Assembly (NCBI GenBank): GCA_004376325.1
Contig: SOKC01000063.1
Location: 1-8,846 of the forward strand
Length of the DNA stretch: 8,846 nt
Direction of reading: 5' to 3'
Source of the DNA: Actinomycetota bacterium
GTDB taxonomy: Bacteria; Actinomycetota; Humimicrobiia; Humimicrobiales; Humimicrobiaceae
Shown here piece after piece: positions 1 through 7,242 of the stretch. Every line of letters begins with the position of its first letter. Within the stretch, counting starts at the first letter, position 1. The notes under the pieces were generated by a model. The model saw nothing but the letters and a program-made list of their open reading frames with translations, searched no databases and had not been told where the DNA came from. A program made the position numbers and the translations under genes.

Positions 1-130
1 TAAAAGGAGTTATTATAACTGCGTTTTTTAATATGTAATTATTTTTTATGTTATAAATTTACCGCTCCAAAATATTATAGATTACTAAATTAATAAGAAA
101 AAATTTAAAAGTAATTTCAAAGCATCTATC
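1..130. other. AT-rich region downstream of the operon
   Basis: No gene is visible. The operon ends here without a convincing terminator. A weak 6-bp AT-rich stem (126-131 with 136-141) overlaps the ATPase stop, and scattered T runs follow on the minus strand. A short palindrome AGTTATTATAACT near position 9 precedes a T6 run on the plus strand, too close to the edge to judge. Confidence 0.4.
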
Positions 131-1204
131 TTAGTAGATAGCAACTTCTGTATCAATATCAAACAAGTGAGTTTTATTAACATCAAATTGTAAATTTAGG
201 CTCTCTCCCCTCTTGGGACTAATGTCCTTTTCACTGATTAAACTTATTCTGTTCTTCCCATTTTTTAAGTGAATAATATACTCTGCACCAGCGTCTTCTA
301 CTACCTCTACTTCAAAACAAATTTTAGATTCACTCTTTGAAATAGTAATGTTTTCAGGCCTTGCTCCTAAAATATATTCTTTCTTATACCCATAAGTTGC
401 AATTTTATCAAGTTGCTGTTTTGTAAGTGCCATCTCTATTCCATCTGAATAAATAACTCCCCTTTCAATTTTAACATTTACAAAATTCATCATTGGAGAC
501 CCAATAAATCCAGCAACAAATAAATTACTCGGGTGATCATAAACCCCATCTGACGATCCTATCTGTTGGATTATACCATCATTCATAACAACTAATCTAT
601 CGCTCATTGTCATAGCCTCAAGTTGATCATGTGTTACATAAACAACACTACCTTTTAGATCAGAAAACAAAATTTTTAAATCTGCCCGCATTTGTGTTCG
701 CAATTTTGCATCTAAATTTGAAAGAGGTTCATCAAGTAAAAATAATTTAGGCTTACGAACTATCGCTCTTCCTAATGCCACTCTCTGCCGTTGACCACCA
801 GATAACTCTGCGGGTTTACGATCCAAAAGATTACCTATACCTAAAAAATCAGCAGTTTCTGTTACTCTCTTCTGGATCTCCTTTTTGTCAAATCTTCTAA
901 TTTTTAAACCAAAACCTATGTTTTCTCTAACTCTCATATGAGGGTAAAGTGCATAACTCTGAAAAACCATAGCAATATCTCTTTTGCTAGGTGATATATT
1001 ATTTGAAAAAATGTTATCGATATAAATTTCTCCCTCTGTTGGTTCCTCTAACCCTGCGATGATATTTAACGTGGTACTCTTCCCGCAGCCAGAAGGACCA
1101 ACAAGTGTAACAAATTCAGCATCATTGACGTTAAAACTAAAATTATTTACTGCTACAATTTTTCCAAACTTCTTTGTTATATTTTTCAAAACTAAATTAG
1201 CCAT
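131..1204 (-). CDS. Sugar ABC transporter ATP-binding protein (MalK/MsmK/UgpC type)
   Basis: This is the ATPase subunit that would power the import system encoded just upstream, acting as a cytoplasmic dimer on the two permeases. From the ATG at 1204 (MANLVLKN) the protein is 357 residues. Visible motifs are Walker A GPSGCGKST (about 36-44), the Q-loop glutamine in FQSYALYP (Q82), the signature LSGGQRQR (from 134), Walker B LFLLDEP (D158, E159) and the H-loop histidine in VTHDQ (H192). A C-terminal extension of about 120 residues matches the TOBE/OB regulatory region of CUT1-type ATPases, and the total length is normal for that family. A TTG lies directly before the ATG, but the SD AAGGAG at 1210-1215 is 5 nt from the ATG and only 2 nt from the TTG, so the ATG is preferred. 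It is the last gene of the minus-strand operon, 38 bp after the second permease. The substrate cannot be read from this subunit, and such ATPases can serve several transporters. Confidence 0.96.
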   Translation of the reverse strand: MANLVLKNITKKFGKIVAVNNFSFNVNDAEFVTLVGPSGCGKSTTLNIIAGLEEPTEGEIYIDNIFSNNISPSKRDIAMVFQSYALYPHMRVRENIGFGLKIRRFDKKEIQKRVTETADFLGIGNLLDRKPAELSGGQRQRVALGRAIVRKPKLFLLDEPLSNLDAKLRTQMRADLKILFSDLKGSVVYVTHDQLEAMTMSDRLVVMNDGIIQQIGSSDGVYDHPSNLFVAGFIGSPMMNFVNVKIERGVIYSDGIEMALTKQQLDKIATYGYKKEYILGARPENITISKSESKICFEVEVVEDAGAEYIIHLKNGKNRISLISEKDISPKRGESLNLQFDVNKTHLFDIDTEVAIY

Positions 1205-1209
1205 CAAAA

Positions 1210-1215
1210 CTCCTT
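1210..1215 (-). promoter_or_regulatory. Ribosome binding site deciding the ATPase start
   Basis: The minus strand reads AAGGAG TTTTG ATG. The 5-nt spacing to the ATG at 1204 favours it over the adjacent in-frame TTG at 1207, so the protein should begin MANL rather than MMANL. Confidence 0.7.
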
Positions 1216-1242
1216 AAAAACTAATTATTTGGACTTAAAAAC

Positions 1243-2094
1243 TCACTCTTTAACTGCCCCAAACGTCAGGCCTTTAACAATATTCCTCTGAGCAAAAGAA
1301 GAAAAAATTATAACGGGTATAGTCATTAATACTCCCAATGCCGTCATCTTGCCCCAAAATAAGTATTTATCTGAAATAAAGCCAGCTATCACAACAGGTA
1401 ATGTTTTTGCGTTTTCGGATGTGAGTATTGATGCTAACATAAACTCATTCCACGAGTATAAGAACCCGAATATAGCTGTTACAGCTAATCCAGGAAGACT
1501 TAACGGAATCACAATTTTTATAAATCTCTGCCAAAAATTACAACCGTCTATAGTCGCCGCCTTTTCAATTTCAGCAGGAAGACTTTGGAAAAACCCTATC
1601 ATAAGCCAAATTGTAAAAGGCAGGGAAAATGAAACATAACTAATTATTAACCCAATATGGGTATCTACCAGTCTAAATTTACTCAATATTATATAATATG
1701 GGATAGCAGTCGTAATTGGGGGAAAAATTCTAATTACTAATACTAAAGCAAGCATCATCCTTCTAAACATTATTGACAAGTAGTGTTTGCTCAATGAATA
1801 TGCTGCCATTGACCCAAATAATAATGAAAGAAAAATGGTGGATATTGTAATAATCAGGCTATTAAGAAAATACTTTACCAAATTACCTTCCTGTGCCAAA
1901 AATAATATGTCAATATAGTTTTTAAACGTAATGTTTACCGGAAAAAATTGGGGTGGATATACATATGAATCTATATCATATTTTAAGGAAGTTATTATTA
2001 ACCAATACAATGGGAAGATAACAACTATAATGACAATAGTGCATATTATGTACAACAAAACTTTTTCAACTGTGCTTTTTGTTAGACCAAACAT
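1243..2094 (-). CDS. CUT1-type sugar ABC transporter permease, MalG-like
   Basis: This is the second inner-membrane permease of the importer, 283 residues, the usual MalG/UgpE length. Six hydrophobic segments are visible, at roughly 13-35, 75-97, 112-136, 145-168, 199-220 and 250-268. The cytoplasmic EAA coupling loop, which docks on the ATPase, is seen as EIEKAATIDGC (175-185) followed by the conserved prolines P197 and P201. Its ATG overlaps the TAA stop of the preceding permease gene by one base (TAATG), a strong sign of translational coupling and fixed stoichiometry. An AGGAGGGG-like SD lies about 11 nt upstream, inside the previous gene. The family call is secure. The substrate is unknown, but CUT1 permeases of this kind carry di- and oligosaccharides, polyols or glycerol phosphates. 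Confidence 0.95.
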   Translation of the reverse strand: MFGLTKSTVEKVLLYIICTIVIIVVIFPLYWLIITSLKYDIDSYVYPPQFFPVNITFKNYIDILFLAQEGNLVKYFLNSLIITISTIFLSLLFGSMAAYSLSKHYLSIMFRRMMLALVLVIRIFPPITTAIPYYIILSKFRLVDTHIGLIISYVSFSLPFTIWLMIGFFQSLPAEIEKAATIDGCNFWQRFIKIVIPLSLPGLAVTAIFGFLYSWNEFMLASILTSENAKTLPVVIAGFISDKYLFWGKMTALGVLMTIPVIIFSSFAQRNIVKGLTFGAVKE

Positions 2095-2972
2095 TATCTA
2101 GCAGTTCCCCTCCTTAAAATTAATCTTATAAAATAAATTTCAATTAATAGAACTATTATAAGAAAAAACCAGGACTGAGCAGCAGCATTTCCAATATCAA
2201 AAAATCTCAAACCTTTTTCATAAATTTGAAGAGAAAGAAATTTCGTTGCTGTGCCTGGTCCACCCTGTGTCATCGTATAAACAATATCAAACATTCTCAA
2301 TGTATCAATAATCCTTAGTAAAAAGGCCACTATAATTGCTGGTTTTAATAATGGTAGAGTAATATGCCAAAAAATTCTCATCCTACCGCAACCATCTACC
2401 AGCGCAGCCTTATTCAATTCAGTTGGTATTGACGCAATTCCTGCAGCCAAAATAAAAGCAAATACTGGTAACTGTTGCCAAATTTCTACAACTATTACTG
2501 CAGGCAAAGCTTGTTTTGCACTGCCCAACCATATTTGTGGCGGTATACCTAAAAAACTTATAAAAAAGTTTATTACTCCATAAGATGCGTGATAAAGATT
2601 TCTCCATAATATCCCAACCACTACAGGTGCTATCATTAAGGGAATAAACATGAAAACCCTAAACACACCTGTTATCCTTAAATTTGCTGACATGACCAAA
2701 GCTAAAAATAAACCAATTATGAACTGAAAGAAAATCGCTACTATGGAAAAAATAAACGTGATCCTTAAGCTATTTAAAAAAGCTAAATTATTAAAAATGC
2801 TTAAATAATTATTTATTCCTGTAAAAACTGGTTTTGCTCCCGGAATCAGCATGCTATAAGAGAAAAAGCTCATAATAAATGAGTAAACCATCGGGTAAAC
2901 ATACGCAAAAATTAAAAACAAGCCTGATGGTAATAGAAAAATTATTGACCATTTTCTATATCCAGGTAGCAT
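2094..2972 (-). CDS. CUT1-type sugar ABC transporter permease, MalF/UgpA-like
   Basis: This is the first inner-membrane permease, 292 residues, of the shorter UgpA/LacF class, which lacks the large periplasmic loop of E. coli MalF. Hydrophobic segments lie at about 9-30, 68-95, 105-123, 155-180, 211-230 and 266-288. The EAA loop reads ELNKAALVDGC (185-195) with conserved P207 and P211, and the family motif MTQGGPG follows at 234-240. An SD-like AAGGAT lies a few bases before the ATG. The gene is 87 bp downstream of the binding-protein gene, and that gap holds a strong hairpin that probably lowers its expression relative to the binding protein. Its stop overlaps the next start (TAATG). Confidence 0.95.
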   Translation of the reverse strand: MLPGYRKWSIIFLLPSGLFLIFAYVYPMVYSFIMSFFSYSMLIPGAKPVFTGINNYLSIFNNLAFLNSLRITFIFSIVAIFFQFIIGLFLALVMSANLRITGVFRVFMFIPLMIAPVVVGILWRNLYHASYGVINFFISFLGIPPQIWLGSAKQALPAVIVVEIWQQLPVFAFILAAGIASIPTELNKAALVDGCGRMRIFWHITLPLLKPAIIVAFLLRIIDTLRMFDIVYTMTQGGPGTATKFLSLQIYEKGLRFFDIGNAAAQSWFFLIIVLLIEIYFIRLILRRGTAR

Positions 2973-3020
2973 TTTTAATATCCTTTAAGTGAACCTTGGC
3001 TAGCACTTCAAAAACATATT

Positions 3021-3048
3021 CCGATAGGGGGATACATCCCCCTATCGG
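3021..3048 (-). terminator. Intercistronic hairpin between binding-protein and permease genes
   Basis: A perfect 11-bp stem (CCGATAGGGGG paired with CCCCCTATCGG) encloses a 6-base loop and stands out as GC-rich in AT-rich DNA. It lies just after the binding-protein stop and before the first permease. On the minus strand it is followed by AATATGTTTTTG, a weak and displaced T run, so it is not a textbook terminator. Similar hairpins at malE-malF-type boundaries act as partial terminators or as 3' mRNA stabilisers, giving excess binding protein over membrane subunits. The hairpin is seen directly, while the function is inferred. Confidence 0.55.
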
Positions 3049-3059
3049 TACTTTAAAAG

Positions 3060-4427
3060 TTATTCCATGTATTCAAATTCAGGTGGGGCTTTTTCTATTG
3101 CCTCTTCCCACGTTGCAGCAAGTTGGTCAAGAGCTACTTGGGGATCAGTTATCTCTCCGCTCAAATATTTTGATACCATCTCACCTGTTGGAATAAATAG
3201 CTCGATCCATTGTGGAACTCTCCAAAAAGCCGGCTTTGCAACATCCAAAGCTTCTTTATAACCTTCAAACCAAGGTTGGGCTGCTTGAACCTCCGGATCA
3301 TCGTAAATAGATCTTATTGGTGTCTCAAGAGCATATTCGACAGCCCATCTCTTTGAATTTTCTTTATTTGTAAATTCAGCAATAAATTCAAAAGCAGCAT
3401 CTGGATTTTTAGTGGTTTTAAAAATAGCAAAAGAGTTATCGGTCATATTACCAGTACCGCCTTCAGGATACATGGCGACAGCCCAATTATCACCTATTTT
3501 ATTTTCAGCAGGGTCTTCAAGAAAAGTTAATACATTACCTGTCCATCCTTCATATGTAGCACATAAACCATTAGCAAATGCCGCACCTGCGTCAGGATTA
3601 TCCCATCCCAGGACCCCTGGAGGTGTAAAATTATCAATGGTCTCCTTTAGCATCTCCAAAGCTCTTACGCCATTTTCATTATTTATAAGAGGTTTCCAGT
3701 CTGGAGTGAGCAATGGATCACCAAGCGACCAAAACCTGGCATAAAACTGCCTTACCGTCTGAACAGGCACCCCAGCTACAGCAAGGCCATATTCTTCAGG
3801 AGGATTTGTATTTTCAGCTAAGACTTCTTCATAACCTTCCCATGTAGTTGGATACTCAGGAATCTTCTCAGTATTATAGAAAACTGGTGCAACAACCATT
3901 GATGCAGGTATGGTATATCTGGTATCTGGAACATCCCCTACACCTTCTCCATATTTTACGGCAGCCTCGAACCAGTCACTAGTATCATAATTATATTTTT
4001 CTATATAGGGATTTAACGGCAATAGGCTCGGCCAATGGGTATAGGAAAATTCTGGATTAGTGTAATATATATCGTATCCTCTTTCGCCTGCTTCTATCGA
4101 AGCCATAAGTTTTGGCATTATATTTTCCCAGGCAACTGTCTCTATTGATATTTTTGCACCAGTTTTGTCATAAAATTCTTCAGCAAATTCGTATATTGGC
4201 CTTTCGCCACTAGAACCTGCATGAACCATAATTTTTAACTCAACACCTTCATACTTCTTTTCTTCAACAACTGGCTCTTCAGCTTCTTCCTCAACAGGTG
4301 CAGCTTCTTCCTCAACAGGTGCAGCTTCTTTCTCAACAGGTGCAGCTTCTTCCTTGCAACCAATACCTAAAAAGACCATAGAAACTGCAAAAATAACAGC
4401 TAAAATGCAACTAATTATTCTCTTCAT
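3060..4427 (-). CDS. Sugar-binding lipoprotein of the ABC importer (extracellular solute-binding protein family 1)
   Basis: This is the substrate receptor of the importer, tethered outside the cytoplasmic membrane by lipid. The 455-residue protein begins with a positively charged, hydrophobic signal and a lipobox (LGIGC) with the lipidated cysteine at C24. Residues 25 to about 57 form an acidic, proline-containing linker of APVEEEA-like repeats. The mature binding domain starts near VELKIMV and has the usual CUT1 features: an early ERPIYEFAEEF helix, a PTTWEGYEEVL segment, NPDAAFEFIAEF, and many exposed Trp and Tyr residues typical of sugar stacking. An SD (AAGGAG) precedes the ATG at 4427. 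The length is normal for the family. The gene follows the glutaredoxin-like gene after 113 bp and precedes the permeases. The ligand is not predictable by eye, though an oligosaccharide is most likely. Confidence 0.94.
   Translation of the reverse strand: MKRIISCILAVIFAVSMVFLGIGCKEEAAPVEKEAAPVEEEAAPVEEEAEEPVVEEKKYEGVELKIMVHAGSSGERPIYEFAEEFYDKTGAKISIETVAWENIMPKLMASIEAGERGYDIYYTNPEFSYTHWPSLLPLNPYIEKYNYDTSDWFEAAVKYGEGVGDVPDTRYTIPASMVVAPVFYNTEKIPEYPTTWEGYEEVLAENTNPPEEYGLAVAGVPVQTVRQFYARFWSLGDPLLTPDWKPLINNENGVRALEMLKETIDNFTPPGVLGWDNPDAGAAFANGLCATYEGWTGNVLTFLEDPAENKIGDNWAVAMYPEGGTGNMTDNSFAIFKTTKNPDAAFEFIAEFTNKENSKRWAVEYALETPIRSIYDDPEVQAAQPWFEGYKEALDVAKPAFWRVPQWIELFIPTGEMVSKYLSGEITDPQVALDQLAATWEEAIEKAPPEFEYME
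4280..4353 (-). repeat. 21-bp in-frame tandem repeat in the lipoprotein linker
   Basis: Three full copies of a 21-bp unit lie at 4280-4300, 4301-4321 and 4322-4342, with a partial fourth copy to 4353. Copies one and two are identical, and the third differs by one base, giving EKE instead of EEE. Because the unit is a multiple of three, changes in copy number alter linker length without breaking the frame. The near identity suggests recent expansion by slippage. Confidence 0.9.
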
Positions 4428-4540
4428 TTCAATCTCCTTTTTTAATTTTTAATAAAACCATATCTTAGGTTTTTAACCCTTCTTTTCTCTATATGTTCAC
4501 CTCCTCTCAAATAGATTAGTTCTTCCTGTAAATATACTTT

Positions 4541-4873
4541 TTACTCTACAATACCTAAAGTCTTTATGATTTTTGGAAGAACATTTATAATATTCTCCTG
4601 CTCATCTTTTACAGCAGGCAATATACCCAATCTTTCAAGTATTTCTGGAGCATTTGAAATAAACTTGCCATCAATAGAGCCGAATCCCAGGTAAACATCG
4701 TCATCAATGATAATTACTGGCGCGATATACTTATGAACTTTCTCAATAAGTTCCAATTTATTATTATCATCTTTTAGGTTTTTTGCTTCAAAATCAATTT
4801 TCATTGCCTCCAGATAGGTCTTAGCTATCACACAGTCAAAACAACCTTCATCGTAATATAATATTACCTTCAT
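4541..4873 (-). CDS. Glutaredoxin/thioredoxin-fold protein with CxxC motif
   Basis: This small 110-residue cytoplasmic protein has no signal peptide. It starts MKVILYYDEGCFDC, a beta strand followed by a CxxC redox motif (C11, C14) at the head of a helix, as in glutaredoxins. The expected cis-proline strand is present as APVIIID (A51-P52), followed by a Gly-rich turn (LGFGS, 62-66). About 35 residues beyond the core form an extra helical tail. The predicted role is thiol-disulfide exchange or handling a mixed disulfide, but the partner is unknown. A near-perfect SD (AAGGAGGT at 4877-4884) precedes the ATG. The gene lies between the propeller pair and the binding lipoprotein, an unusual place for a redox protein. 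The fold call is fairly secure, while the function in the operon is not known. Confidence 0.8.
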   Translation of the reverse strand: MKVILYYDEGCFDCVIAKTYLEAMKIDFEAKNLKDDNNKLELIEKVHKYIAPVIIIDDDVYLGFGSIDGKFISNAPEILERLGILPAVKDEQENIINVLPKIIKTLGIVE

Positions 4874-4898
4874 GATACCTCCTTTAATCTTTTATTCT

Positions 4899-6011
4899 TC
4901 AAAATGGTGCTGAGCAGTACAAAAATATGTTTGCTCTATTTTCGCCATTACCAATTAGAAAATCACCACTTGATCCTGATTTAATGCCTAAAGGTTGGTA
5001 AGCAAAGTCATGTACTGGTTGCCAGGCCTGAATAATTCCCATATCTTCAAACCCACGCTCCTTAGAATAACAGAATATTCGTCCCATCCCTCTATCTTTA
5101 CTTGCGGTTATTCCAAATATTCTGCCGTCTTCTAAGATATCAATATCTCTGATTTCAGAATTCTCATCTGGTCTGCCAAGATTTTTTACTTTCCCATCTT
5201 CAATATCATATTCAAATAAATAAGCATCCTGTAAAGTACAGCCAAATATCCTGTTTTCAAACCATATTAAATTACCAGCACAAGCCACGTAATTTCTATT
5301 TTTCATACATGGTATCCAAATATCCAGATAATTAATTTTTTTATTTGAGAGTCTCCAAAAATTACCATCCTTTGTTACACCATAAACATTGCCATTTTCT
5401 GGATTAAAGCAAATAACTTTAGATAAATTTTTATCATCAACTTTTGATATATATGTAAGTTTGTTTTCCTCAATAGAATATGTATATATATTTCCCTTGT
5501 TTGTGAGAAAATATATTAATCCATCAAAATTATTTTTACCTACCGCAAATATAATTTCTTTTTCTAATAAAATATCCTTATATTCAATAGGTGAAAAAGT
5601 AAAATGTCCCCACATATGTGAATACATCCTTCTTGCTGTATCTAAATTATGTGTAAATATCCTGGTTGTATCGCTTCCATCAGTAATTATACACACTATA
5701 TTATCCAACCCATCAAATACTAAAATTCCATTTTTTGCATTTTCAACCTCAACTTTTCCCACATCTTCAATAGTTGAATTACTATCAAATAAAAATATAT
5801 GACTCTCTTCACCTATTACTAAACCATAAAATATAAAACTTTTTTTATCCCAAACAATGGAGACACAGTTTCCTCTTCTAATATTTGATTCTCTTATACA
5901 AGACTTTAAAGGAAAAGCAAAAATCCTTCCTTTTGTAACAATTGGTTTTCCAAACTCTATAGGTTCTTCAAAAAACTTACTTTCCTTCTTTGTTTTATTA
6001 TCCTTTTCCAA
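4899..6011 (-). CDS. Beta-propeller-like protein of unknown function (second of pair)
   Basis: The 370-residue protein has no signal peptide or membrane segment, so it is predicted to be cytoplasmic. After a charged N-terminus (about 1-20) it consists of repeated blade-like units. These show strands such as GLIYFLTNKGNIYTYSI, NVYGVTKDGNFWRL, RIFGCTLQDAYLFEYDI and RIFGITASKDRGMGRIF, typically followed by a KVKNLG-like closing strand. The pattern suggests roughly seven blades. It starts with TTG: the SD GGAGG at 6019-6023 lies 7 nt upstream, and no ATG fits better. The gene begins 24 bp after the upstream propeller gene stops and ends 25 bp before the glutaredoxin-like gene, which indicates co-transcription. 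Seven-bladed folds of this kind include metal-dependent polysaccharide lyases as well as non-enzymatic scaffolds. I cannot assign an activity, and no obvious catalytic His cluster like that of its neighbour is visible. Confidence 0.85.
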   Translation of the reverse strand: MEKDNKTKKESKFFEEPIEFGKPIVTKGRIFAFPLKSCIRESNIRRGNCVSIVWDKKSFIFYGLVIGEESHIFLFDSNSTIEDVGKVEVENAKNGILVFDGLDNIVCIITDGSDTTRIFTHNLDTARRMYSHMWGHFTFSPIEYKDILLEKEIIFAVGKNNFDGLIYFLTNKGNIYTYSIEENKLTYISKVDDKNLSKVICFNPENGNVYGVTKDGNFWRLSNKKINYLDIWIPCMKNRNYVACAGNLIWFENRIFGCTLQDAYLFEYDIEDGKVKNLGRPDENSEIRDIDILEDGRIFGITASKDRGMGRIFCYSKERGFEDMGIIQAWQPVHDFAYQPLGIKSGSSGDFLIGNGENRANIFLYCSAPF

Positions 6012-6018
6012 CTTATAA

Positions 6019-6023
6019 CCTCC
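6019..6023 (-). promoter_or_regulatory. Ribosome binding site supporting a TTG start
   Basis: The minus strand reads GGAGG TTATAAG TTG GAA AAG. The 7-nt spacing is ideal for the TTG at 6011. The nearby ATG overlapping this site is out of frame. Confidence 0.65.
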
Positions 6024-6035
6024 ATAAGTTTAATT

Positions 6036-7175
6036 TTATAAAGACATTGACCACAAGCTCGGCGGAACTGCATCAAAATCTGCCCAGTATAAATTACCAT
6101 CTATCCCTAAAACACCTTTCCAGACTAATGGTTTAAAGTCCACATCTTTTAGAACCTCAATATACTCCTTCTTACCAGTTCTTGTATCATACGAAGAAAC
6201 ATAACTTCCAACAAATTCTTTAGGACCAAAATAAACTAATTGAATAAAATAGATTACTTCATCTTTTAAGATTAACCCTGCAGGTGCCCCTTTTGTAAAT
6301 GCATAATTAAGAATTTTATCCTTATTTGATTCTTCTATCCCCAATCCAAGGTCTTCTACTTCCACTCCTTTTTTAGTTGGTTTAAACCGAATAAGGTTGC
6401 TGTAGGAATACATTCCTGCATATATCCACTCATCATGTCCAACTACACCATGAGCCATCCAGTTTCTCATACCATCGTTATACTCTGGGTGTAAAAGTTT
6501 AGTATCCAGAAAGTCTAATTTCATTTCTTTGGGATCTATACATATAAGCCTTCCATAGTAATCAGTAAAATAAATCTTTCCATCAACATACTTTATAAGT
6601 GACAAAATATAGTGCTCTGAAACTCTACCAAAATCCATTATATCTCTACCCTTTATATTCCATGAATATAAATGTGACTTAGGAAAAGTTGCAGCAAAAA
6701 ATCTCTGGCTATCTTCATCCAAAATCATAACAGATACACCTTCATTTGGAGTAATTATTCCAAAATCCTCTATATTATCAAATTTAGGATTATATCTGTA
6801 AAAATGTGCTCCCCTAAAACATCTCCTGTCATCCGTAAACATAGCCCAGGGATCCCACATTCTATCCTTAAGTGGGGGGGTTGTGCAGTGTGTTGAGCCA
6901 TACATAACACCTTCTCTTGTTGGACAAAGTGATAAATGTATTTTCCCCTGTGGCGCATGAGTGTCACCATACTTTTCACCTGTAACTTCTGCCATGTTTG
7001 CAATACTTCTTAACTTTTTTGTTTTTGGATTAAACTGCACCAGTTCTGCAATTCCCCCGGGTGTATGTTCCATACAAGCTCCTATATAAATGTAACCATC
7101 CGGGCTTACAGCAATATCCCAGCATGTATCGTGACTTGGACAATTTTCTATAATATATCTTTTAATTGTAGCCAT
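6036..7175 (-). CDS. Beta-propeller-like protein, candidate sugar-processing enzyme (first gene of operon)
   Basis: The 379-residue soluble protein lacks a signal peptide. It shows repeated propeller strands: WDIAVSPDGYIYIGA, REGVMYGSTH, FFAATFPKSHLYSW, GKIYFTDYYGRLICIDP, EWIYAGMYSYSNLIRF and GNLYWADFD. Unlike its downstream neighbour it is rich in histidines placed in loops: H15, H37, H73, H80 and H96 around DTHAPQGKIH, then H124, H188, and H242/H247 in AHGVVGH. Such clustering at the axis of a seven-bladed propeller is known in metal-using lyases (for example oligogalacturonate lyase, PL22), so an enzyme acting on imported sugars is plausible but unproven. The SD AGGGAGGT (7179-7186) sits just before the ATG. 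The gene is first after the promoter and operator in the divergent region. A run of seven C (coding strand) encodes part of T-T-P-P near residue 99. Confidence 0.87.
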   Translation of the reverse strand: MATIKRYIIENCPSHDTCWDIAVSPDGYIYIGACMEHTPGGIAELVQFNPKTKKLRSIANMAEVTGEKYGDTHAPQGKIHLSLCPTREGVMYGSTHCTTPPLKDRMWDPWAMFTDDRRCFRGAHFYRYNPKFDNIEDFGIITPNEGVSVMILDEDSQRFFAATFPKSHLYSWNIKGRDIMDFGRVSEHYILSLIKYVDGKIYFTDYYGRLICIDPKEMKLDFLDTKLLHPEYNDGMRNWMAHGVVGHDEWIYAGMYSYSNLIRFKPTKKGVEVEDLGLGIEESNKDKILNYAFTKGAPAGLILKDEVIYFIQLVYFGPKEFVGSYVSSYDTRTGKKEYIEVLKDVDFKPLVWKGVLGIDGNLYWADFDAVPPSLWSMSL

Positions 7176-7206
7176 TCTACCTCCCTGTTTGATGTAAGAA
7201 ATTCAA

Positions 7207-7220
7207 TGAGACCGTTCCCA
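7207..7220. promoter_or_regulatory. Candidate LacI-family operator
   Basis: TGAGACCGTTCCCA is an imperfect palindrome centred on CG, with five of seven base pairs symmetric (pattern TGnGAnCGnTCnCA). A central CG flanked by dyad arms is the hallmark of LacI-family sites, and this resembles the reported CelR site TGGGAGCGCTCCCA. It contains the only CG in the 218-bp divergent region. It lies 32 bp upstream of the first operon start codon and about 44-57 bp downstream of the predicted transcription start, so repression would be by blocking elongation. The likely binder is the divergent LacI protein. Confidence 0.6.
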
Positions 7221-7242
7221 AATATATTAAAAAAAATTTCAA

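Noticed and set aside
126..141. Possible terminator stem at the ATPase stop codon
   Set aside because: The stem is only six AT-rich pairs (CTATCT/AGATAG) and no T tract follows directly, so it is too weak to call.
1349..1639. 96-codon open frame on the plus strand
   Set aside because: It is antisense to the MalG-like permease, which has the full EAA loop and membrane segments.
3412..3744. 110-codon open frame on the plus strand
   Set aside because: It is antisense to the sugar-binding lipoprotein gene and its composition mirrors that gene. There is no independent support.
4428..4460. Ten-codon upstream ORF (ATG GTT TTA … TGA) overlapping the binding-protein start region on the minus strand
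   Set aside because: It has no SD and consists of low-complexity AT-rich codons, and such short frames are expected by chance.
5389..5802. 137-codon open frame on the plus strand
   Set aside because: It lies wholly antisense to the second propeller gene, has no SD-supported start and no recognisable family, whereas the minus-strand frame has clear propeller repeats and operon spacing.
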